NCBI GenBank assembly: GCA_900767825.1
Contig: CAAGAN010000008.1
Location: 1 to 19,980, forward strand
From: Bacilli bacterium
GTDB lineage: Bacteria > Bacillota_I > Bacilli_A > RFN20 > CAG-826
DNA: 19,980 nucleotides
Direction: 5' to 3'
Below are positions 13,442 through 19,980 of the stretch, in pieces (position 1 is the first letter of the stretch; each line of letters begins with the position of its first letter). The notes under the pieces were generated by a model. It did not search any database, was not told the origin of the DNA, and was given only the letters and a program-made list of their open reading frames with translations. A program made the translations under genes and the position numbers.

Positions 13442-14824
13442 TTAAACCAAAGCTTCGTTAAACAGGTCCGAAAGATAATAAACTGCATCCGCACCATCGA
13501 CTCTACTTTTGGAAATAAATATGGTTTTGATAAACTCTTCATTTGCTAATTCGGCTTGTCTTTTTTCTTCAAACACTTCGTTAGATTTAATCGAGTCGTT
13601 TTGGAATTTGCATTCAAAATTGATTAAGCCCTTTTGAGTCCTTCCAACTATATCAAATTGATAATTAGTCTTGCTTGCTTTGTTATTGACTGTATAAAGA
13701 AATAAATCCAATAAACGGAAAGGGAACAAGTTATTTTTATTCATAAGTGCGACAAATTGATAACCGATATTTTCAAACATATGGGGAATGAAATCATGAA
13801 ACAATTTGTCTTTTATAAAAGTCTCATAATAATCCTTGTCAGTGAATAATAACCTATTAGCGAAGTTTTGAATCAAGAATGAATAATAGAAAATTATAGA
13901 ATTATCAGTGATTCGATAATATGGCTTTTCTTTCCCATTGTTTTGTTTAACAAATATTTTTTCAACAATTCTCATCTTCATAAGCTTATTTAATGGATAA
14001 TCTATTTCTCCATTAGGAAAAGACGATTTAAATGTTTGTAAAATATCTGAATATGACTTGGTTTTATCTTTTAAGATATTCAATATATAAGTCGCTTTTT
14101 CAACTTTATTGATTTCTCCGTTAATTTGGTTTTCTAGTTCACTTCTTAATAATCCATTTTGGGCAAAGAATAAACGGATAACGTTTTCATCAAAAGACAA
14201 ACTAGGATTGATTTGTTTTAAGAAATACGGCGTTCCTCCAAAAACGGAATAATACTTTATCTTATCTTCATTAGAAGCGTTTTCATAAAACTTTGAACTA
14301 TCAAAATAGTTAAGCGGATACAATCTAATGATTGAATTGAATCTTCCATGAAGTGGCATATTAACATCATCTAATATGTTCATTACTTCTACTGATGATC
14401 CACATAAAACAAATTTAAGTGGATTCTTTTCTTCTAGTTTATCAAATTCATCGATTGCATTTTTAATCTCTGAATCAGTAGATTTCCCTTCCCTCATATA
14501 TGGATATTCATCAATAACAAATATAATTTTTTGTTTGGAAGCCTCTTTATGAAGGAAAAGTAAAACATCAAACAATGATTTGAATTCAAGATAATCATTA
14601 TCAAAAGTTTTTCTTAATAAGGAGTTAATTGCCAACATGTTGTCACGATATGTTGTAGCGGAACATTCATAAGAAATAACTAGACCGTCAAAGTCTTGGT
14701 AAGAATTAAAAATAAGTTGGGATTTCCCTACTCTTCTACGTCCGAGAACGCTTATCATTTCCGGGTTATCGCTGCTATATTTTTCTTTTAATTCTTTGAG
14801 TTCTTCATTTCTTCCAACAAACAT
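13442..14824 (-). CDS. DUF234-type (archaeal-type ATPase_2) ATPase with nuclease-like C-terminus
   Basis: The 460-residue protein opens with FVGRNEELKELKEKY, the start of ATPase_2 proteins. It has Walker A GRRRVGKS at residues 28-35, Walker B IFVIDEYPYM at 101-110 and the FVLCGSS sensor at about 138-144. A winged-helix-like region in the middle (near 240-330) leads to a DUF234 domain with Asp391, Glu404 and Lys406 in FDIVGRTQKGLINFECKF, the D...E-x-K pattern of restriction-like nucleases. Such proteins are common in archaea and gut bacteria and have no firm function. It differs in family from the two AAA_14/DUF4143 proteins here but shares the ATPase-plus-nuclease plan. GGAGG seven bases before ATG sets the start. 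The gene is bracketed by 45-bp direct repeats. Confidence 0.9.
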   Translation of the reverse strand: MFVGRNEELKELKEKYSSDNPEMISVLGRRRVGKSQLIFNSYQDFDGLVISYECSATTYRDNMLAINSLLRKTFDNDYLEFKSLFDVLLFLHKEASKQKIIFVIDEYPYMREGKSTDSEIKNAIDEFDKLEEKNPLKFVLCGSSVEVMNILDDVNMPLHGRFNSIIRLYPLNYFDSSKFYENASNEDKIKYYSVFGGTPYFLKQINPSLSFDENVIRLFFAQNGLLRSELENQINGEINKVEKATYILNILKDKTKSYSDILQTFKSSFPNGEIDYPLNKLMKMRIVEKIFVKQNNGKEKPYYRITDNSIIFYYSFLIQNFANRLLFTDKDYYETFIKDKLFHDFIPHMFENIGYQFVALMNKNNLFPFRLLDLFLYTVNNKASKTNYQFDIVGRTQKGLINFECKFQNDSIKSNEVFEEKRQAELANEEFIKTIFISKSRVDGADAVYYLSDLFNEALV

Positions 14825-14835
14825 ATAATGGCCTC

Positions 14836-14880
14836 CAATTTACCTAAATTTATTTTACCTAAATTTATTTTGGTAAATTC
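14836..14880. repeat. Upstream copy of the 45-bp repeat, operator-like
   Basis: On the coding (minus) strand the block reads AATTTACC, then two tandem copies of ATAAATTTAGGTAAA with a 15-bp period, the outer ends forming an AATTTACC/GGTAAATT dyad. It ends 11 bases before the ATG, directly against the GGAGG ribosome binding site, so it lies in the mRNA leader. Confidence 0.88.
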
Positions 14881-14891
14881 ATTTAACCATT

Positions 14892-14920
14892 ATTTTACAT
14901 ATTTGTCTATGCCTTTTCAT
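14892..14920 (-). promoter_or_regulatory. Candidate promoter of the DUF234-type ATPase gene
   Basis: On the minus strand ATGAAA (14915-14920) and TAAAAT (14892-14897) are 17 bp apart. Transcription would begin near 14885, placing the whole 45-bp repeat just downstream of the start. The rest of 14921-15116 is visibly less A/T-rich around 14935-15010 but shows no convincing gene. Confidence 0.4.
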
Positions 14921-15116
14921 AAAAAATAGCGTTTCAACAAGGACAGGCTGAACCTGTTCTAGTCCATATCCAACGGTCCGAAAGACAAGTACGATAAGGC
15001 ACTCTTTTCCTTAAAAGCTATCAAGAAACATTGTATAGTACGTTATCATGATGCGTTAAACTCAAAAGACACGACAAAATCGAAATAATTCATACCCGTT
15101 TGCAAATAACGTTTTT

Positions 15117-16193
15117 CTATAAAAAGAGTAAGCAATTTGTAAAAAATTCATCAAGCTGTGATTTGCTTGCAATTAATTTTATTTCTTTTTCTTTTATGCC
15201 CGTTCTAATGAGATAATCTAATTTGCTTTCAACTTTAATTGATGGATACAGTTTTTTGAGTATTTTTGACGCGATGATGTCAACAATCATTGCAGAAGCT
15301 TGTACATCAACAATACTAACAGAGCCATTTATTTTATAATCATTGAAATTACGAATGCCATCTGTAAGTAATTTATAACTATTTTTATCTCCATATCCAC
15401 TACTTAAAAGTAATTCGCATGTTCTAATGGTATCTTTTAAACAACACCGAAGATCTAATCCTTTGTTTTTTTCATACTTAATTTGAAGATTCCCCAGTTC
15501 TTTATAAATATAAGCCACTCTATCTAAATTTGAATAATGATTAGCTAAATAAGCGCAGTCATACAATTGCTTAATTATTTCTGTACTTTTAGGTCTGCCG
15601 AATTGATTTTTGGCAGTATATTTAACACCAATAGTATTTGGGGCAAATGCCGTTAGTTTATCTCCAAGTAAATCATCAATATCGATAACTTTTACACTAA
15701 GCGGTTCTCCAATTTGAATCACTGATGGGTGAGTAATAGGGTGTTTCTTTCCATTTATAGAATTGTTTTGAAACGTTACATCAAGCAAAACAAAATTCTC
15801 TTTAGATTTGTATTTTGGGTTATAGAAAAAACGATAATGGGTGGCTTTAATGTCTCTTCCACCATGACTATTGCGATCTTTGTCTCTAGTAACATCAATA
15901 AATGGCGGTTTTATGTTTTCTTTGAAAAATAATTCTAAAGCATCTTTGTTTTCGAATTCAGATTCTTCCATGCAAATATCAATATCAATTGAGAATCTTG
16001 ATGCTGATTCAAATAGCAAAAGCAAAGATGTGCCGCCTTTAAAAACATAATGTTTGTTAGCAAAAAGAGAATCTAATTGCTCTAATAGTTTTAATGAATG
16101 AACAAATTTTTCATAAATATCCTTCTTGTTTTCGTCTTTACCAACAACGTAATTAACGTGTTTGTCTTCTAAACAAGCCATTAGATCAATCAT
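15117..16193 (-). CDS. AbiEii/AbiGii-type nucleotidyltransferase toxin (type IV TA)
   Basis: Starting at ATG 16191-16193 (358 residues), the product has the nucleotidyltransferase signature of AbiEii toxins: FKGGTSLLLLF (GGTS at residues 53-56) followed by SRFSIDIDICM, whose Asp70 and Asp72 are the metal-binding pair. It also has VIDIDDLLGDKLTAF, the conserved DKLTA helix, and GRPKSTEIIKQLYDCAYL near residue 180. AbiEii-like enzymes transfer nucleotides to an RNA or related target and are neutralised by AbiEi without direct binding. The upstream in-frame ATG at 16235 is rejected because GAGAGGAG precedes 16193 and the family begins near here. The start overlaps the end of the upstream gene by eight bases (ATGATTGA), implying translational coupling. 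Confidence 0.88.
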   Translation of the reverse strand: MIDLMACLEDKHVNYVVGKDENKKDIYEKFVHSLKLLEQLDSLFANKHYVFKGGTSLLLLFESASRFSIDIDICMEESEFENKDALELFFKENIKPPFIDVTRDKDRNSHGGRDIKATHYRFFYNPKYKSKENFVLLDVTFQNNSINGKKHPITHPSVIQIGEPLSVKVIDIDDLLGDKLTAFAPNTIGVKYTAKNQFGRPKSTEIIKQLYDCAYLANHYSNLDRVAYIYKELGNLQIKYEKNKGLDLRCCLKDTIRTCELLLSSGYGDKNSYKLLTDGIRNFNDYKINGSVSIVDVQASAMIVDIIASKILKKLYPSIKVESKLDYLIRTGIKEKEIKLIASKSQLDEFFTNCLLFL

Positions 16194-16953
16194 AATTAAA
16201 CTCTCCTCTCTCGATATTAAAATCAATATATTCAAGTAATTCGATTATTTTTTCTTTGGCACCTTTTTTAGAAGCATATCTTAATAATCGATTTATCTTA
16301 ATTGCGTATTTTTTAAATGCGTTAACGAAAATGTTTTCTATCTCAGAGGAATATAGATCCAATAATAACTTATCAGTAACTAAGTCCACCAATAGCGCCT
16401 CAAGTTTTGGATAACAAAAAATATCATCTCTTTTTTTAAATAAAGGGGTGTCTACATTAATTGTTTTCAATACGTAATCGAAGCCAAGTTCAATTCCAGA
16501 AAATAATTTTCTTAATTTTGCCAAATCCGTAGAAGCAATAACTTTTTTATTATCCTTTTCAATTTTATCTAACAAATAGTTTATTGCATATGACTCCACG
16601 CCTACGAATAGATAGGTTTTCATTGATTGAAGCGATGATAAAGAATTAAAAAGCGATGAAACAAAATAAGAAATTTTAATTTGCTTATCTCCTAAATATT
16701 TTACCAATCGCCTTTCTGTATCTGTATCCTGATATGGAATGAATTCATTTCGTTTACCATAAATTTTATAAATATGGAGATTATAGGAATAAATAACTCC
16801 TTCATCCATTAACATCGAAATAAGAATATTTTTAAAAGAACTATTAAAATTAGGATAACACTCTTTTGCCAACGAAAAAATTTCTCTATCCGTCACATAG
16901 TCTCTTCCCTCAGCATATTTCTTAATTTTGTTTGATATAGCATTAATATCCAT
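16186..16953 (-). CDS. AbiEi-like antitoxin/transcriptional regulator (type IV TA)
   Basis: The 255-residue product has an N-terminal winged-helix-like region (INAISNKIKKYAEGRDYVTD, then REIFSLAKE) followed by a segment resembling AbiEi C-terminal domains, with YLFVGVESYAINYLL and the KLEALLVDLVTDKLLLDLYS helix. Its position directly before, and overlapping, an AbiEii-type gene supports the pairing more strongly than its sequence, which is divergent. AbiEi represses its own operon and blocks the toxin's action. No good Shine-Dalgarno precedes its ATG, although its upstream promoter is convincing. Confidence 0.75.
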   Translation of the reverse strand: MDINAISNKIKKYAEGRDYVTDREIFSLAKECYPNFNSSFKNILISMLMDEGVIYSYNLHIYKIYGKRNEFIPYQDTDTERRLVKYLGDKQIKISYFVSSLFNSLSSLQSMKTYLFVGVESYAINYLLDKIEKDNKKVIASTDLAKLRKLFSGIELGFDYVLKTINVDTPLFKKRDDIFCYPKLEALLVDLVTDKLLLDLYSSEIENIFVNAFKKYAIKINRLLRYASKKGAKEKIIELLEYIDFNIERGEFNYD

Positions 16954-16995
16954 TATTGTTATTTTCGGGTGTTTTTTAATATTTCACCCATAAAT

Positions 16996-17023
16996 AATAT
17001 ACAACATGTTACCTGAGTTTCAA
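16996..17023 (-). promoter_or_regulatory. Candidate promoter of the AbiE operon with a palindromic spacer
   Basis: On the minus strand TTGAAA (17018-17023) and TATATT (16996-17001) are 16 bp apart. The spacer contains the perfect palindrome AACATGTT (17003-17010). The leader of about 35 bases carries GGGTG...CACCC, a possible hairpin close to the start codon. AbiEi proteins bind their own promoter, so the spacer palindrome is a candidate operator. Confidence 0.5.
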
Positions 17024-17050
17024 TAAAAAATAGTTTTTGATTAATGAAAA

Positions 17051-17079
17051 ATAAGTAGTTTGAGTATAAGTAGCTCAAA
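17051..17079. repeat. 15-bp direct repeat ATAAGTAG upstream of the AbiE promoter
   Basis: ATAAGTAG occurs at 17051-17058 and 17066-17073, and the bases after each copy form TTTGAG/CTCAAA, an inverted repeat. It lies about 28 bp upstream of the -35 box. A regulatory site is possible. The rest of 16954-17250 shows no gene. Confidence 0.35.
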
Positions 17080-17260
17080 TAAAAATCTACAGTTCGAGAA
17101 CAACCTCACATTTCTTTGAGATCAATTTTTTTGTCAATCAAGAATTTAAATAATATCTTGATCCAATGCTCAGACAAAGCCGGTACTATCTGATTGCTAT
17201 TTACTTGTACCATATACTAGTGATTATAATTGCGCTAAAACACCACGTGAATACAAAAAA

Positions 17261-17286
17261 ATAGATAACACTCGCGTATTATCTAT
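17261..17286 (-). terminator. Rho-independent terminator of the tRNA gene
   Basis: On the minus strand ATAGATAA and TTATCTAT form an eight-base stem with two further inner pairs, followed by seven T residues (17254-17260). It starts 11 bases after the CCA end of the tRNA. Confidence 0.85.
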
Positions 17287-17297
17287 GTTGTTCTTTT

Positions 17298-17382
17298 TGG
17301 TGGGCCTAGCAGGACTTGAACCTGTACGAGTCTCCTCATTAGATCCTAAGTCTAACGCGTCTACCAGTTCCGCCATAGGCCC
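17298..17382 (-). tRNA. tRNA-Leu (anticodon UAG)
   Basis: The minus strand folds as a class II tRNA: acceptor arms GGGCCTA and TAGGCCC pair perfectly. The D-arm has ACTGGTAGACGCG, and the anticodon arm TTAGA-CTTAGGA-TCTAA presents TAG. A long variable arm follows, then the T-arm CAGG-TTCAAGT-CCTG. Discriminator A and CCA are encoded. Anticodon UAG, the long variable arm and discriminator A give leucine. Confidence 0.95.
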
Positions 17383-17447
17383 AGCGCTTGTAGATTATAA
17401 ACAAGCTTTGCTCATTTTTAAAGTGATTTCTACTTTATATGGGTTTT

Positions 17448-19832
17448 CTAGGAAGCTAATCCACCATTCCTAGCATAATCGACCATCATATCTCGCGCAT
17501 ATCTAGTTTCAGAAAGAGAAGCAATTAGCTCTAAGTTATAAGAAGAATTATATCCTTTCCCATAGACATAATAATCATATCCAAATGTATCCATCAATAG
17601 ATAATAAGTCTTACTTGATGAATATGAATAAGAAGCAGAATATCCCTTAGACGTATTATAAGTCATGTGGTAATTAGAATTAGTTGTATTTACATAACAT
17701 TTGTTAATGAAATATCCGCTTGCCTTACATAAAGTCAACGCGTTATCAAATGGTAATAAATTATATATAGCAGACCTAGTTACATCTCCTGTTACTAATT
17801 TAAAAGGGTCTCTAGTAGATAAATATCCTCCTGCTAAAGCAATATCATAGCTATCACCCCATTTAGTTAATCCTTCTTGAAGATATAGACTAGATACTAA
17901 ATCCGCCAAATAGGAAGAAGACCTTATAGTTGAATTATATCCAATTACTTCATCTGGATTACCAATTAGAGGCATATATTTATCAATTATAGAAGTTACA
18001 TTAGGATCGTTTTCTAGTTTTAAGAATGTGGTTGTAGCAATTGATTCGGCTTTGCTTATTGAAATAGCCTTGCTAGAAGAATCGACTGCTAAAGATACAT
18101 GGGATATGGATTTATTATATCCATAGCCTTGAAGATGATATATGCCATAGCTATCTTTATTAACATATTGTTCATGGCTATGCCCTTCAAATACTAAATC
18201 GACATAACCCCCACTAGATAATTCGTTTTGATAATCTTTAGTCGGACCATGTATTGAGTAAATGATGAAATCGCATTTCTCTTCATTGCGTAATCTTGTT
18301 GATTCGTTTTTAACTAGGGTTGCTAATTCATTTCCAACCTTGAAAGTAACATCTTTTACCTTTGAACCAGATATAGAAGAATAACAATCTCCAATCGCCC
18401 CGATGATGCCAAACTTGATGTTATTAAGTGTATAAGTAGCCGAAGCGTCTACATAACTTGCCCTTTTATTCGTGTTCTTATCAATTATATTAATTCCTAA
18501 GGTAGGGAAATTAGATATAGACCTATTCGATGAAATATATTCTTCTCCCCAATCAAATTCATGATTGCCGATGGTCATGGAAACGCAGCCAATCTCATTA
18601 AGGTATTCGCTCATTAATTTGCCTTTTGTATTATTCGAATACATAGACCCCTGCCACATATCCCCGCTAGAAAGGACAAATGTATTTGGATTGGATTTCT
18701 TTATATTCTTAATGTAGGTAGAAGTCTTTTCTATTCCAGCTGCACTAGAATTATCTTTAACGGTACCATGTGTATCATTTAAGGCAAATATATCGATATT
18801 AAAGGTAGATGATTCTATTTTAGGAATAGAAACAGTCTCCAAAACATATTTACAAATATTGCATTCTTTATATTTAGAGCCTTCTTCAAAGGCAGTTGGT
18901 TCTTTTTTAATTATCCAGTCACTAGATACATGGGCTTCTTTTTCTTTGCTAACCCCACAGCTGCAAGTAAGCCAATGTGAAGTAGAATCGAAGTTATATG
19001 TATAGGTATGTTCATGACTAGAAGCAATGATGTCATCTTTACTTCCTATATCGATTTTATATACCCCCGAACCAGAAGTAATATTTCCTAAAACAGTAAA
19101 AGAAGATGTCAAAGAAGATAAATAGGAAGCAATTTCATTTGTGTTAGTCATATTCCTAGAATTTATCTTTATTTGGAATTTAGTAGACCCCTGTGTTAAA
19201 TAACCCCTAATTGAAGAGGTATGTTTAGTGACATTAGTGGAAGATAAACTAGAAAAAGAACAATTATCTAATCTAACTCTAGTTCCTTGATCTAGATAAC
19301 TAAATGAAGATATCTCATTAGCATTTATTAACCTAGGTTCAACTAATCCAGTTGAATTTTTATTAGATAAAACTTCATAAGTCACATTAGTTAGTTCAAT
19401 ACATCCTTTATAAGAAGTGACTTTTCCTTCAAATCCAAGTATGCTTCCAATGGAAATCGAAGATGAATGGTTAGTGGAATAAACATATAACCCGCTTCTA
19501 ATTCGACTATATGGGTTCACTCTTTCGACAAAAATATCATCTTTCCCATCCCCTCCGACATTGATTCTACTTACTGTCCCAAACGTTTTAGTAGTGACGC
19601 TATCGGTAATATTATTGCTTGTATCAGTAAAGCTAATCCTTTTGCTTGCATCTTTTAAAGCTTCGTCTAATTCAACATATCCACTAGGAGTAACACAGGC
19701 ATTTGAATTAATATCAAATCCACCACCTAATAAATGTGTAGATTGATTTAATAAGGGAAATGAAAGGGCAACTAGACAAGTAAATAAGCCTAGGCAAACC
19801 CCGGTAATTAATATCTTTTTATTTGAATTCAT
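17448..19832 (-). CDS. Secreted 5'-nucleotidase (UshA/YhcR-like) with OB-fold and Cys-pair modules
   Basis: The 794-residue product starts with a signal or anchor segment (residues 6-28). It continues with OB-fold-like regions at about 80-265, as in the YhcR family, and a Cys/His module at 273-340 (TCSCG, ECNIC). A calcineurin-like metallophosphatase domain follows at 344-590. Metal ligands are visible in NDTH (Asp353, His355), SGD (Asp391), GNHE (Asn423, His424), SIHG (His528) and GHSH (His551, His553). The 5'-nucleotidase C-terminal domain runs to the end with NLLPFDNAL, but the usual NGGG-x-R substrate motif is altered to AGGYLSTR. It would release phosphate from extracellular nucleotides or related compounds. 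No Shine-Dalgarno is visible, and the inverted IS copy ends 31 bases upstream of the ATG. Confidence 0.88.
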   Translation of the reverse strand: MNSNKKILITGVCLGLFTCLVALSFPLLNQSTHLLGGGFDINSNACVTPSGYVELDEALKDASKRISFTDTSNNITDSVTTKTFGTVSRINVGGDGKDDIFVERVNPYSRIRSGLYVYSTNHSSSISIGSILGFEGKVTSYKGCIELTNVTYEVLSNKNSTGLVEPRLINANEISSFSYLDQGTRVRLDNCSFSSLSSTNVTKHTSSIRGYLTQGSTKFQIKINSRNMTNTNEIASYLSSLTSSFTVLGNITSGSGVYKIDIGSKDDIIASSHEHTYTYNFDSTSHWLTCSCGVSKEKEAHVSSDWIIKKEPTAFEEGSKYKECNICKYVLETVSIPKIESSTFNIDIFALNDTHGTVKDNSSAAGIEKTSTYIKNIKKSNPNTFVLSSGDMWQGSMYSNNTKGKLMSEYLNEIGCVSMTIGNHEFDWGEEYISSNRSISNFPTLGINIIDKNTNKRASYVDASATYTLNNIKFGIIGAIGDCYSSISGSKVKDVTFKVGNELATLVKNESTRLRNEEKCDFIIYSIHGPTKDYQNELSSGGYVDLVFEGHSHEQYVNKDSYGIYHLQGYGYNKSISHVSLAVDSSSKAISISKAESIATTTFLKLENDPNVTSIIDKYMPLIGNPDEVIGYNSTIRSSSYLADLVSSLYLQEGLTKWGDSYDIALAGGYLSTRDPFKLVTGDVTRSAIYNLLPFDNALTLCKASGYFINKCYVNTTNSNYHMTYNTSKGYSASYSYSSSKTYYLLMDTFGYDYYVYGKGYNSSYNLELIASLSETRYARDMMVDYARNGGLAS

Positions 19833-19859
19833 AAGAAAAGGTTATCAAAACTAGTTTAC

Positions 19860-19888
19860 TTTAGAGAGAATACGGAATTCTGTGTAAA
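19860..19888 (-). promoter_or_regulatory. Possible hybrid promoter at the IS junction
   Basis: On the minus strand TTTACA (19883-19888, inside the IS terminal repeat) and TCTAAA (19860-19865, spanning the junction) are 17 bp apart, pointing at the nucleotidase gene. IS256-type elements are known to provide outward -35 boxes. The -10 is a 4 of 6 match. Confidence 0.45.
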
Positions 19889-19980
19889 CCAGAAACTCGC
19901 TTTAACGTTCTAATTCTATAACTCGATTAATTCGTCTTCAATATATTCCCTCCCCCTTATCGGCCTTGCGCCTACCTTGA
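19864..19980 (-). mobile_element. 3' end of an IS256-family insertion sequence (right copy, inverted)
   Basis: This is the reverse complement of the inner end of the left copy (about 136-252) with two base differences over 117 bases. It includes the terminal repeat and the end of the transposase gene. The shared sequence stops at 19864. The inner ends of the two copies face each other across the window. Confidence 0.85.
19916..19980 (-). CDS. IS256/Mutator-type transposase, extreme C-terminal fragment
   Basis: The last 21 codons of the transposase end with TAG at 19916-19918, reading KVGARPIRGREY then IEDELIEL. The Ile replaces Thr of the left copy, so the two elements are near-identical but not the same sequence read twice. 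The gene continues off the right edge. Confidence 0.75.
   Translation of the reverse strand, partial: KVGARPIRGREYIEDELIEL

Noticed and set aside
14930..15090. Transposase relic (a frame reading RLNLF, stop, SISNGPKDKYDKALF)
   Set aside because: The SISNGP stretch hints at an ISL3-like end, but the following residues do not match and there is a stop. Too weak to annotate.
17285..17473. Plus-strand 62-residue open frame
   Set aside because: It lies antisense across the tRNA-Leu gene and has no support as a protein.
1..19980. Alternative genetic code (TGA as tryptophan)
   Set aside because: TGA ends higB, the AbiEi-like gene and the YefM gene at sensible positions, and tryptophans are encoded by TGG.

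Overview
The window is AT-rich DNA that reads with the standard bacterial code: TGA is used as a stop in several genes. It has AGGAGG-type ribosome binding sites, lipobox lipoproteins, a tRNA gene with an encoded CCA end, and serine-rich wall or surface proteins. This fits a low-GC Bacillota member of the Bacilli/Erysipelotrichia type, probably from a gut community. I cannot place it more precisely from the sequence alone.

Layout: both edges are the 3' end of the same IS256-family element, in opposite orientations (1-252 on the plus strand, 19864-19980 on the minus strand), so everything between is bracketed by inverted IS copies. From the left come a frameshifted DUF2971 gene (314-1224), an AAA_14/DUF4143 ATPase (1509-2894), and a two-gene operon of a second AAA_14/DUF4143 ATPase and a small acidic helical protein (3126-5014). 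Next is an orphan RelB/DinJ antitoxin (5320-5583). A block of surface proteins follows: a large OB-fold/Ig-like lipoprotein (5632-8079), a membrane-anchored papain-family protease (8329-10497) and a CBM9-like protein (10510-11001). Then come a complete HigBA toxin-antitoxin pair (11325-11912), a small lipoprotein (11974-12594), an orphan YefM/Phd antitoxin (13037-13294), a DUF234-type ATPase (13442-14824), an AbiE type IV toxin-antitoxin pair (15117-16953), a tRNA-Leu(UAG), and a secreted 5'-nucleotidase-like enzyme (17448-19832).

Two themes run through the region. One is extracellular degradation and scavenging (protease, nucleotidase, OB-fold lipoprotein, carbohydrate-binding-like protein). 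The other is a toxin-antitoxin/abortive-infection and ATPase-nuclease cluster. The most striking signal is that each of the three ATPase-nuclease genes has its own short repeat array ending just upstream of its ribosome binding site. The two AAA_14/DUF4143 genes have sequence-unrelated arrays with the same 33-bp period, and the same placement relative to a candidate promoter and start codon. The DUF234 gene has a 15-bp-period array, and a near-identical copy of that 45-bp block also lies just past the gene's 3' end. This looks like a set of ATPase modules, each with a private operator. Function and specificity are inference.
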